A DNA stretch of 64,000 nt from Chara braunii (Eukaryota; Streptophyta; Charophyceae; Charales; Characeae): the NCBI GenBank assembly GCA_003427395.1, contig BFEA01000181.1:2194466-2258465 (forward strand), read 5' to 3'. The notes under the pieces are model-generated. The model had not been told where the DNA came from and searched no databases. It worked only from the letters and a program-made list of their open reading frames with translations. Position numbers and translations under genes: made by a program. Numbering within the stretch: the first letter of the stretch is position 1; every line of letters begins with the position of its first letter. Positions 32,361-43,719 of this stretch are shown piece by piece.

Positions 32361-33794
32361 CTATTTCACGGTCTCGTGGTATGAGAACGCTTGAAATGGC
32401 GACCCAAGAGGTAGTGCTTCCCGTCGTCTAGTGCCTCTCTCAAGGCATAAAGTTCTGGCATGTAAGTGGAGGCATACCTTGTGACTGGGCATATGTTTGC
32501 TGTAAAATTCTAGCGGTCGTAGGTCGTCGCCGTCATCTTGTTGCAGCACTGCACCAATCCCATACAAACTGGCATCCGTAGTTACTACGAATGTGAGTTT
32601 GGGATCTGCAATGCGGAGCACCGGATGACTTACCAAAGCCTCCTTTAGTGCTTGAAAGGTTGTCGTGCATTCCCCATCCCATGTATAGGACACATTCTTG
32701 CTGGTCAATCTAGACAGCGGACGAGCGATGATACAAAATTCAGGTTCAAACTTACGGTAGTATGACGCAAGACCAAGAAAAGAACGCAACTCGCAGACAT
32801 TGGCTGGTTGAGGCCAATTGCGGATGACCTCAACCTTGGTTGCCTCAGGCTCTAGACCTGCAGCAGACAACCGGTGCCCAAGGTAGATGACGCTATCCCT
32901 CCCAAACTCAGATTTCTCCAAGTTGAGATGGAGTTGCGCCTTCTTGAGGACCTGCAACACTTCCTCAAGATGTCTCATGTGCTCCTCCATCGATTTGTTG
33001 AATATGAATATGTCATCCAGGTAAACAACAACAAACCGGTTAATCTGATGGCGGAACACTTTGTCCATGAGACTTTGAAAGGTGGCTGGCGCATTCTTGA
33101 GGCCGAAGGGCATGACGGGAAACTCGTATTGCGCATCGTGAGTTTTGAATGCGGTTTTGTGCTGGTTTGCAGGGTCGACTTCAATCTGGTGGTAGCCAGA
33201 CTTGAGATTGATCTTGCTGAAGACTTTGCACCCACCTGCAACATCAAGCAAATCATCGATACGTGGCAAAAGATACGCATTCTTTCTTGTGATCCGAGTC
33301 AATCCGCGGTAATCAATACACATCTGCAATTTGCCTCCTTTCTTAGGGACAAACAGAACCAGTGCACCAAACTCAGACGCACTTGGTTTGATCCATCCCT
33401 TCCCAATCATATCATCAATCTGCCTTCGCAACTCCTCCAATTCGCTTGAGCCCATTCGATAGACACAACCTTTTGGAGGAGTGCTACCTTCAATCAACTC
33501 GATCTTGTGTCGGAACGGGCGCACGGGGACTCCATGCGGTTCGGCCAAGACTTCAGGAAATCGTTTGAGAAGGTTGCAAATTTCCAGCGGAACTTCCGGA
33601 GGGGGATCATCACTTTCAGGAGCAAGCATATCGGATGTCATAGGTCCACCCAACACAACCGGATTAGAAATAGAGTCATTTGGATCAGTCGGATTTAGTA
33701 GAGGTAGAAGTAGTTGCATCAGAAATAGAAAAAACATGCAAAGTATAATCATTATGTACAGCAAAAATAGAAGGCACATGAGCAGGCCTAACAA
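32361..33794 (-). pseudogene. reverse transcriptase-RNase H of copy C
   Basis: 477 residues. RT motifs in order: [33 protein letters not shown] (the usual D of S-K-I-D is N), [31 protein letters not shown] with the catalytic Asp pair, YLGHRLSAAGLEPE and SFLGLASYYRK. RNase H begins FVVTTDASLYGIGAVLQQDD. The C-terminal RNase H residues degenerate after SHK, where the frame drifts. The Asp-to-Asn change at the first catalytic position would disable it even though the frame is long. Confidence 0.85.
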
Positions 33795-34323
33795 AGGCTA
33801 TATACATTTGCTCATCAGCTTTGCGCCTGCGCCACTTTTTGCAGAATTGCATTGCATTGAGAAAAGTTACTTGGGACTCGCGTGACTCATCCAAGAGGAC
33901 TGGACGCTCGATTCCCATGGCATCTTTGACCACGAATTGTGAGTCCTGCCATGTGGTTCTTTCTCATTGGGCCTGCAACCAGCCCAAGCCAATAACCGTG
34001 TCGAAGGGGCACTGATCAAGGACATAGAAGTTCAACTCATGCGTGATCGTGCGGTTAGCGTCAAAGGTAGTGCGCACACCTTTGACTGCATGCGTAGATG
34101 TGACAACCTCTTGGTTGCCCACTTGGGTCCAGCAAGGATTCTGCAAGGTCACTTGCTTCATCCCCAAGCGTGCCTTACGAATGTCGTGCGGTGAGAAGTA
34201 GTTCGCGGTTGCACCACAATCAGCCAGCGCACGGATGTAACGGCCATTAATGTAGAGTTTGAAGAAGATCAACTTCGTCCTCCCTTGCGCGCGTTCTTGC
34301 TTCATGTGAGCCCAGCGCGTCAA
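33685..34323 (-). pseudogene. retropepsin-like protease of copy C
   Basis: Frame 34323-33964 contains ALADCGATANYFS, with Asp-Cys-Gly-Ala intact, and FDTVIGLGWLQAQ at its end. A stop near 33963 breaks it, and the tail continues in 33933-33685 (MGIERPVLLDE). The Cys after the catalytic Asp is shared with copies A and B, so it is a family trait. Confidence 0.75.
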
Positions 34324-34352
34324 CAGAGCATGGAAGTTAATTTCTTCCGACT

Positions 34353-35826
34353 CTACCCAAGGCTCCTTGTATATGATGTGTATTTTCTCAGAGCCTTGGA
34401 ATCAGCATCAGATGGGGTCTCAGGAGAGGTTTGTTGAGTGGGATCAGAATCCAAAGAAGGATCTACACTTACATGTTCAACTTCTCCATCTGTAGAGTGT
34501 GTTGATGATGCCTCTACCCCCGTTGCTGGTTTCCCTGCTGCAATCTGAAACAATGTTGGACTGAATGTCGCGGTTTAGTGCAGTGCAGGCAAACCCCTTT
34601 CTCACCTTGTGTTTCCACTCACTTTCACTGATCCGGAGATCTACCTATGGTTTTGTGGTAGGATTTTCCGGTTTGGGTAGAATCTTCACTCCCTTGGGAA
34701 GAAGGATAGTGTTAGTGTTGTTCTTCATTGTGGTCCTCGGTTCCTTACTTTTAAAGGCAGTCTTTTTGAAGGCATTCATAGATTCATCGTCGTTCACATA
34801 CTGAGACTCATGGGCTGACAAAGAGCAAGATACCCCGCAGTCTTGCTCTTGATTGTCATCAAGAGAAGGTTCCTCCACGAGGGTCTCCTCGTCAGCCTCA
34901 AGTAGATCGTGTGTTGCAAAACGGTTGCTGCCTGGAAACCGTTTGTGGCTGGTGGTCTTTTTGCCACTTGATCCACCCGGGAGGTCTTGTGCCTCCAGCT
35001 TGACTAAATCCCGCATGAGGGTAAGCCAATCTGTATATGCGCAGAGTCCGAGCCTTGGGCGATCTTTTAGAGTAGAGGGGACCGTACCTTTTATCACATC
35101 CAAACAAGACTGCGTAGTCATCTCCAAATCCGGAGTATCAAAGACTTTACTAACATACTGCTGCAGACTATGCATGGTGTCGGTCCACTTGCTGTGCTTG
35201 AGCTTGTCAAGCTTGAGTCTAGCTCTGGCTGCAGCATGTGGATCAGCAGACTGTTTAATCAAGAGATCCTCGAGTGTGGCAGTAGGCGTAGCCTTTAGCC
35301 AGTTGTTTAGGTCTATTCTCTTATAGCCTGATTGGACTCAGCAAGGGTATTTTGGGCATCCCCTGCAGATCCGGATTGGCTGTTCGCCACACTCAAAGAC
35401 GAAGAAGAAGTAGAAGAAGACATATTTAGAGGGGCAAAAACAGACTGACACGCAGCACTAGAAGTAGGGTAGGCAGACGGAAGGATGCTTTGAGCTGGCT
35501 GCACATTAGCAAACTGTTGCAGCTGGTCACGGTGCTGCTGCGCCATCAGGGCCATGTCCTCGCGCAACTTCTTAAATTCGTCGAACACTTTGGCACGTTG
35601 GCCAGTGTGGTCCTCAAAAGTCCGGACGTCCACCAAAGCCCGGAGGAGTGGAACGGTTTTCTCTTCCACCTCCGCATCGGTCAGGGCAGGAAGGTGCAGA
35701 AAATGGCTTCATGAGCCTTTACCTTCTCCTCCCTCTTCAATGCTTTCTCATAGAAGAATCGGTACTGCGCTTTCTCTGCCTCAGGGGCAAGGTCCATTTG
35801 CAGCTTTCAATCTGTTGCAGATGCCA
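34353..35826 (-). pseudogene. gag of copy C
   Basis: The ATG at 35826 corresponds to the start in copies A and B. Readable parts are 35669-35313 (central Gln-rich region, HRDQLQQFANVQPAQS), 35262-34645 (KLDKLKHSKWTDTMHSLQQY, Ser-rich tail, VKILPKPENPTTKP) and 34553-34353 (gag-protease spacer). Several frameshifts and stops are present. No zinc knuckle was found. Confidence 0.7.
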
Positions 35827-35829
35827 TGA

Positions 35830-37292
35830 TGGAGGACGAGGGAGTCAATAAGTTTCTCAAGAGGGGCCCGTACTTCCTTACTTGTCTGGGATGAACACTC
35901 CTCTTCCCTCTCCTCACTCCCTCAAGAGCAACACTCAGAAGCTTCTCTCTTCTCTCTCTCTCTCTTGTTGCGACCGTGTAGACGCAGGCATTAATGAACC
36001 CAATGTAAGAAACAGCTTGAAATCAGTCAGAAGAGAAGGTAGAACTCCTAGCCGGAGCGACAATTCATTTGGACTTTAGGGCAGTCATCAGAACAAAAAA
36101 AAGAAGATCAGAGAGATCTGATCTAGCCACACGGTCTGGACAGACTACGTATGGGGTCCTCCCAAGCCTAGTCGGCCTCAGCTCCGTGAAAACACAGCAA
36201 ATCAGATTCAAGATGTATAGCGAAATGCAAGAGAGAATTGAGTGGTGTCCAAGGTGCGAGTCATGTGGCGGATCGTGCGGTAAAGTCTGATAAAACGTCT
36301 CAGCGGAGATCCCCTCCGCAGTGATTGTCCTGGTCCGAAAGCGTAAAGTCCGCGTCCCAATCAGATAGAGTAAGGTAACTGACGTCAACAGATTTGGCCT
36401 GAGGGGCCCTTCTTGTTTGGGCCCAGTCCCACTGAGTCCCAAACGGTCCCAATGGAGTCAGAACCGGGTCCCAACCAACAAGAGTTCCACAACGACCTAC
36501 TCTGTCCCTACCAATTGAAAAACGAAATTTTGCCCCAGAAAGAACCTGTAGACTACAACCGTTCAGAATGAAATAAACAAAGCACTGTAGAGAGAGATCA
36601 CATGGCAAACAAGATACTCCATTCATTCACTCATCAGGTAAGTAGGCAGTTCACACACCTCACACACAATCAAGACTATGGAGGATGGAAGAAGAACCCA
36701 GAGAACCGCAATAGGCAGTCAATTCCATGCACACACACATGGGTACCCTGGTGGCACGGCACTTACCTGAGTGGCCGGGCTCTTGAGATGAAAAGAACTC
36801 ACCCCCTCCTCACATAGTCCTCCTAACCCAATTAGCATCCTCTACGCTAGTGTCCTATCATCTAGGAGGGTCAATATCTACCCCAAAGTACAAAGCCGGA
36901 TCCCCCGTCAATGTTGAAGGTCAAAGCAGCAACTTGCAGTCCGTAGGTGCAGATATGGCTGCCACCCTCAAGCTCGCCTGACTGGAGGGGATCCCTAAAG
37001 TCACTCCTTGTCTTCCTTGAAGTCCAGATTCAAGTTGTAGGTGCCCTTCATTGTCGCCTCTCTCAAATTGCATCACGAAGTCCCACCTTGTGTCTCGCCA
37101 CCACAAACATGCACTATTAACCTGGCCGGGTCTAGTGTCGACCCTACACGGCTCTGCCGGGTGGAAGCAGCTTCCCTTCACCACGCTGCCCCACTTAACG
37201 CTAACTTCCAGCGCTAACCCTAAGTGGTTAGCCCTTACCACTAGGGTTAGGGTTATGGCAACAAAGTCAACTCTCGCCGGCAAGTAGAATCC
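35830..37292 (-). other. leader of copy C with telomere-like hairpin
   Basis: Untranslated leader. The CCCTAACCCTAGTGGT hairpin lies at 37215-37254, close to the PBS. At 36870-36905 the sequence corresponding to the mitochondrial insertion point in copy B is uninterrupted. Confidence 0.6.
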
Positions 37293-37304
37293 GCTTTGAT
37301 ATCG
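37293..37304 (-). other. degenerate PBS of copy C
   Basis: Minus strand reads CGATATCAAAGC against the standard TGGTATCAGAGC, three mismatches, all transitions. Position and spacing to the LTR are as in copy B. Confidence 0.75.
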
Positions 37305-37305
37305 A

Positions 37306-38762
37306 TGTTACGATCCTGGCCACTTTCGAAGTATACATTCATCTGAAAGTACAATGCCATCCAATTGCAAAAAGAAATGAATGAACTGAAGAGGAAAGAG
37401 AGGGAAAGAAGCAGACGAAGAAGTGAGAAAGAAGAAGATGATGATGTACTCCAGCATAGACCAATGTCAAGGCTCCTCTTCTTCGCCAACCAATCCCTTC
37501 CTCCTTATCTCCGCCCACTTATTCAAACAAGAAATAACAATAATAATGTTGAATGACTGAACAAGAATCAATGTCTGAATCCCACTTCTACTGCAGGCAC
37601 AACATGAGGTCCACCATAGCCATGGCAACCCTTCCTCTTCCTCTACATGCAGGTCGAGGCTATGGTGGACTACTAAGGCTTCAGCTTCCTGTCCAAGGGA
37701 CCACTCAAAGCAGCTATGCCGCTGCCCCACTTCGAGGTCATCACCATGCAACTATGCCGCTGCCCACTCAGCCACCATGCCTGACTCTGTCCNAGCAGCT
37801 ATGCCGCTGCCCCACTTCGAGGTCATCACCATGCAACTATGCCGCTGCCCACTCAGCCACCATGCCTGACTCTGTCCCGAGCTTCCTTGATGCGGCACTA
37901 CCCCCACTGGGGCCTTCCTGATGCAGCGCCTAGCAAGGAGATGAAGATGGTGTCTACCATAGCCAGTAAGTACCTCGCCACTCTCCCCCTTGGTCCCCTT
38001 CTACTCCCTCCTCCTACCGGTGGAGCTCCACCATAGCCGAGGTGGAAGCTCCCGGCTTCTTCCTCCCAGTAGGGTTGTGGTACCCAGGGCTACTCCAGCC
38101 AGCGCTCCAGCAGCGTGTCGCCAAACTTGCACACTGAAGAATGAGGCTGGGCTCTCCGCCCGGCCTCTTGATATAGCGGCCTACTTGCCTCCTGGGCGGT
38201 GACTTCCAGGCCGCTCGGCGTCTCCAAGCAACCGGTACTTCCTCCGTGTCGGAGGGAAACGTCATTGCAGACCCTGATATTTCCCGAACAGGCTCTAGAC
38301 TCAGAGTGGTTGGACTGGTACCGACCTAGTCCTACCCTACCGCTACTGGACTCTAAAACTGCCAACTCTGTCTTTTTCTGCTTGGCCTCCAATACCCCCT
38401 CACGTCAACTGCAGTGGGGGCAGTATCGGCCTACTGGCCTACTTGAGTGTTTTTCCGCTACCCCAAGGGCCGCGGGGCCGCTTGCTTCGCCACTTGAGTG
38501 TTTTTCCTGCTACGACCCTCAATGCCATGGCCAAAGGTAAGTACCGGCCCTACGGGCCTGCCAAACAAACAAGTACCCTTGCGGGTCACACACACACTCA
38601 TACCGACAAGCACTTAGAGAGGCACGCAGGTCACAAGCACGCACACACAGACAGGCTTAGAAAACACAGCAGAATGCGGGAATCTCAGCAATGCGTCCAT
38701 TCCATCAACAGAACTTCAGAAATCAGCAGTGTTCTCAGTCTGTGTTATGACGGGTCATTACA
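37306..38762 (-). repeat. 5' LTR of copy C (1457 bp as assembled)
   Basis: Plus-strand ends TGTTACGATCC and GGGTCATTACA. About 85 bases are duplicated exactly on both sides of an N at 37793, so the true length is probably shorter. It keeps a 290-bp segment lost from the other LTR. Confidence 0.85.
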
Positions 38763-39070
38763 GAAGTTAAGTTTTGAATCTAAAGTAACTTTAACTTCTC
38801 AAGGTCCAATTTTGTTAACTCCCTGAATTAGTAAAAATTTGGGCAGCACTTCTTATAGAAAATGAGACTTTCCAGATTTTTGCTAAGCCATATATAAAAG
38901 TCAGACAAGTTTAACTTTGAAAAGACAAGACAAAATCTGACTAACTCCTTAGTTTTGTAGAAATTTTGGCAGCGCTTCCCGTAGAGAAACGGGCTTACCA
39001 AGATTTATACGAGACCAGGTATAATAAAAGATTCCAGAAAATGCAGAAATTGACCTAAGTAAAAAAAACT
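38763..39070 (+). repeat. 125-bp minisatellite, right part
   Basis: Continues the array of 28958-29562 beyond copy C, with TAACTCC at 38817 and 38941. Confidence 0.7.
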
Positions 39071-39499
39071 TAGCTCAGAAAATGCAGGAATTGAAACCGA
39101 CTCCTATGTCTGTAGCACGTGGGGAGCATCTAAAGCTTACCTGTCAAACTGAAACTCGGACCAAGTAGTAATCTCACTCATTCACATGCAAGGCCAAACC
39201 ATAAAGGTAAGTACTCTTATGCGGCCCGAAGTTAACCTTATCAAACAATAGTTCATAGTCTTTTAATGATTTATCCACAGGACACAACAACTTTTCTCTT
39301 CTTTGGCCATATGACTAGACCACCCTAGTCGCCCTGAACTGTTTAGGATAACCCAATTATATATAGTTGTTTGCATTTGGTTGCATTTGGTTTTTTTTTT
39401 CTGCATATAGCTGAACTGATCATCTTTAGCTCGAGGTTCAGTATGAACCTTTGTACCCTAAGTTTATTCTTAATTCATACTCTCGTCAGTTGTGATAAG

Positions 39500-39935
39500 C
39501 TATACTCAAACCACCCAAACTTATGGAAGCCTGTCTGACTAGCCTGTTCATAAATAAAGTAATAGTAAAATATAGCCAAGTTATATCGTTTTGGTTCCAA
39601 CATGTGCGTGGCATTGGACCAAGACCACCCAAACTTATGGAACACGTTTGGTCCTCTGCCTGATTCGTTCGCAGGAAGGTGCGGCGCCACCCAAACTTAT
39701 GAAACATGCTCAGACCTCCTCGTTTAGAACCAAAAGAAACTGAGAAAACCCAAAATAAACAAGACTACTAAGCCACCCAAACTTATGGGACAGTGCCTGG
39801 TTCCTAAAAAGTCAAGCACAAACAACTCTCGCAAGTCAGAGCAATGAGATCACTCAAACATATGGAACATGTCTGGTTCTCCAAGCAATTCAAAAATAAA
39901 CATAGCACTGGGCCTCCCCAAACTTATGGAGACTT
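39500..39935 (+). repeat. interspersed CCCAAACTTATGG motif array
   Basis: ACCCAAACTTATGGAA or close variants occur at about 39511, 39627, 39687, 39773, 39852 and 39914, separated by 60-116 bases of dissimilar sequence. I see no gene in 39070-40640. The region could still be part of a large LTR. Confidence 0.7.
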
Positions 39936-40639
39936 GCCCAACCTTTGATTGACCCAATCAAACACAAGCAAAACTGCATTCCTCCCATCCTTCCCCCAGA
40001 TGCGATCCCATAATCTGCTTTCAGTCAGACAACAAAACTGAAATTAACATTGCACATACTTTCCTTTACTTAAGTTCTAAAGTCCTGAATGTCTCAAACT
40101 CTAAGTTGAAGTAGGGGTTTAAGCAGTATACTCAGTCAAACGTAGCAAGGGATACAGATAGGGGTTATAGTCGGGTTTATAGAAGGAGACGAAACCTTTA
40201 CCTTTCAATTCCCTCCCTCCAGAACTCCTCCTGAGTTCCGGCAAAGCTCCCGCAATCGGTGGGCTGACTCCCCACAGAGTCTTACTACGGTCCTACGGGG
40301 TGCAATCCCGCCTGCCGCCTTGCTTTCAGAATAGGACTAGACTTAGACTAAAAAAGGCAGAAGGAGAGAAGTTCAGACGCTCAGATCCTAGAAGGGTGCT
40401 CTCAAGCTCGCGTGAGAGGGCCTTGGTTTCTTGATACGCCTGAGGGCCACAATGGCAGCCAAGATGGCGTCACAGTCTTGGGCAATCAAAAGTCAAACCG
40501 TCGCCGTTGATTCTCTGATGATTCTCTCACTCGCAACACTGACCCCTCTCTTCAACGCTTAATCACTCATTCCTTCATCCTTTAGTGGTATTCTGCCTTG
40601 ACTAAATCTGTCGTGACTTCGGTCAGGTATGGACAGCTC

Positions 40640-41027
40640 GACGCAACTCCGAATTAGCCTTTTATCCAATAAAACACACCCTTCTTTAGATGTCGGGACA
40701 TGCTTCCGGTATTTAGCTCAAGGGTTACCACAGTCACCCAAGTGGCAAGAAACTCATCAAACAAAAATGATAATTGGTCTAATGGACCATTCAGTGTCTC
40801 ACAGTGCAACGTGCCCACTCTCAACGCGCATGTCTTAGTCTTCGGGCAAGTGGGTGGCTTCTGATAGGAATGACCACGTAATAGGTGAAACGAGTGGTCG
40901 CAAGGCTGATGGCGGATCGACACATTCACACGGTATGCTACCCTGCCCGCCAAGGGGGACACCGAGCGATCATGGGCTATGGGCAGAGCTACCGAGACAT
41001 CACAAAGTCTGGCCCCTCGTACAGCAG

Positions 41028-41064
<37 letters not shown>

Positions 41065-43680
41065 CAAAGCACCTGGTCGATAAGTCGGCCAGGTTCGTGC
41101 ACTCTGACCCTAGTCTGTGTGGGTATGCAAACATTGAAGGTGCACGACCGCACCTGTTATGGTGGAGGAACCTCGTGGTAGTGTGGTCAAAAGCGATCTT
41201 CGATGGCGGAAAGCACTGTCATGGGGAAAACGACCACCGCTGTTACGAGGAACCAATTCGCCACGATTACAAATGGAGAAGACCCCTTGCTTTCGAAAAT
41301 GGTGGGCAGCACGATGACGCGAGAAGAACTGCGCATCCACGCTCAAAATGTTAGGGAACAACAGTTGGCGAGATAATGACGGCTAGCACCGGCAACTGCA
41401 GAATAGCCCAGCATCATGGTGATTGCGATCCTAACGCATAACAACTTGACAAGGTGAGGAGCATGATCATCAAGACGGGCGTAACGAGGAGCATGACCTT
41501 CGAGACGGGCGAACGAGCAGCAACGCGCGGGAATGGGATAACGGGCAGATGACTGCAAGACCCTCAATGGAGATAACCATGACCAACGACACTGGGATTT
41601 TGGTAACAACCACCAAGAGTCGCGCCTGAATCGCTATTGCAGGCACGAGCAGCAGTAGTGAAGCAAACTTGACGAAGAGCATAGTTGATAAAGCCCGCCT
41701 TAACTTCAAAAAAAAACACTGTGCAAAGTGGGAATGAATCTTCCTCTAGAACACGGAAAGATGCATTGCCATATTCACCTTTCCTCCTGCACGGAGCACT
41801 ATACGCCTGCACCGGCAAGGCCACTGCTCCATCAACTCGCAACTTCCCAAAACCCTCGTATAGCATTTTACTCCGCTCGATTCCATTAAGAATCGAGCGA
41901 GATATCGATTTCCCGCTTCTTCCATACCCCGTTCTCGATATCACCACGCTGCTTCGTTCTCACATAAATCTGTTTCTACTAACTCTTTCTTAAAACTAAC
42001 TTCACAATCGTATTTGCCCTTTCTAAAAACCCTTAGTCTTTTCCCTCACCCGTTTTCGCTCGGCATCGGAGAAGAAACCTCCCTTTCTGTTCTACCATGT
42101 CCATCTCTCCATTTTCAGCTCTACTTTCGAATGCACCTGGTGCAAAGTTGCGTTCAGGTTCAACCCACTATTTTTCGCCTAACCTCCTCGTCTCCTACTC
42201 CGTTCATGTCCCCAATTGTAGAGCACGACTCCTGTGTCACGCACCGACGCCAACCGACAACTTTTGTTGTCGTGAGGGGACGTTCCGGGAAACCAACTGT
42301 TAGATGGTTCAATTAGTCGATCGCCTCTACACCAAGCCAGATGAACGATCGCCTGCATCGCTGCGACCTCGGTCACAACGCCTCCTGCCCATACCAGCGC
42401 CATACTACGACTTAACCCAAGCATCACCCAAAGTATCTGTTGATACAATCTACAGGCCGGTGGTCATGTGAAGTTGAGGCGTACTAAAGAGTGTACACCC
42501 GCTTGCCGAACCCACTAGCTCCGACAACGGGTGGCACTAAGCCTGCAACCTATGTACCGCCTATGTGACCACCCTGAAAACAGTGGAAAGGCACAGGCCT
42601 ACTCCTACAGCGTGGGCCTTGGTGGAACATGCTGGTTGCAGATTGTGCAGAGGGATTTTCATGCAGACTGGCCCCGCAGCCCATGTCACCGTTGGCCTCT
42701 CGGTAGCGTTAGGCCCATTATACGTAGGAGCGACCCTGCCTGTCAGGTTCCACGGGCACACCCACACTCAAAACCTCCTAAAACAGATCATGGTTGGCGG
42801 ACGGTGCACCCTCAACAACCCCTGCGACTCAGGTCTCTTCCGCTTCGTGGGCTAACCACCCACGGGCTTGCATGCACGTCGAACTCATCGGCCTGTATTT
42901 TCAAGACGGACCGGATATAGGAACTTTGTTAATATCCTGAACTCGCGGAAATTAAAATGCCCCGCCAGAAAGAGGCGTGTGCTCAAGGCCCTCGAGTGCC
43001 GTGACGGCCTCCAAATCCAGCGTTGTGTCCGAGTCAAAGAACGTTAGGGCAAAGCAATAATATTATTGCAACAATAAATAATGAAAATATTTAGGAATGT
43101 TTATTCATCAGAACACGATGAACGAGGAAAAAGTAACCACTAGCACCGTTCTGATGCCGCCAACGGCAAGACCAAGGGGGATAGCCCCGCCGGGCTCTCA
43201 ACCCTTCGGTCCCTTCACGCCACTCTGATATCTTCGCGCCATCGCCATTCCATTTTGATCCCTGAACCTCCCGAATGGGAGTCCAATACCGTAACCAATA
43301 GTGCTAGGCCCAAGGTTGGGTCTAGTACTGACTAACCTCTAAATTAATAAATATTGCATGACACAGAGATCTACCGACACACTTCAAGCTGCACTGTTGT
43401 CGATGTCGTCGTTCGCACGTACGCACATGTCACAGGCCAGGGCACCAATCAAAACGACAAGTTCCTTTGAATCCTAGTTTAATCAGTGATAAAATCCGGT
43501 CGGTGATCATGCCGATTCTTTAATCATCAACAATTAAAACCATGCGCGCCTCAAGCATGCTCGCCCACACACTCTCTACTCTAGTCAATCATCCAGTCAA
43601 CGTAAACCGCAAGCACCGCCACGCCTCGTGCGATATACTTAAACTTTAAATAAAACTTATTTTCTTTCATTAAGCAAAAA
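40640..43680. other. no recognisable gene
   Basis: About 3 kb without a supportable gene. It has a CT microsatellite at 41033-41059 and a short hairpin CGACAAC/GTTGTCG at 42255-42272. Codon-like open frames here are short, overlap on both strands and show no domain motif. Confidence 0.5.
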
Positions 43681-43687
43681 CTAGGGT

Positions 43688-43719
43688 GGATACCCTTGTA
43701 AGGGTATTCGCCCCGACAG
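43688..43719 (+). repeat. LTR-end-like hairpin plus GCCCCGACA
   Basis: TACCCTT/AAGGGTA hairpin followed by GCCCCGACA, matching the end at 1044-1078. Probably a second terminus of the same LTR family. Confidence 0.5.

Larger units (their letters stand above)
29563..38762 (-). mobile_element. Ty3/Gypsy chromovirus family 1, copy C
   Basis: Minus-strand element with both LTRs (37306-38762 and 29563-30645), PBS, leader, gag, protease, RT-RNase H, integrase, chromodomain and polypurine tract. It is inserted in the 125-bp minisatellite. I could not find a clean target duplication. Its RT-RNase H is the longest surviving in family 1. Confidence 0.9.

Noticed and set aside
41110-42448. Several overlapping frames of 70-130 residues on both strands.
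   Set aside because: No motif, overlapping in opposite directions, no consistent start context. They look like chance frames in moderately GC-rich DNA.
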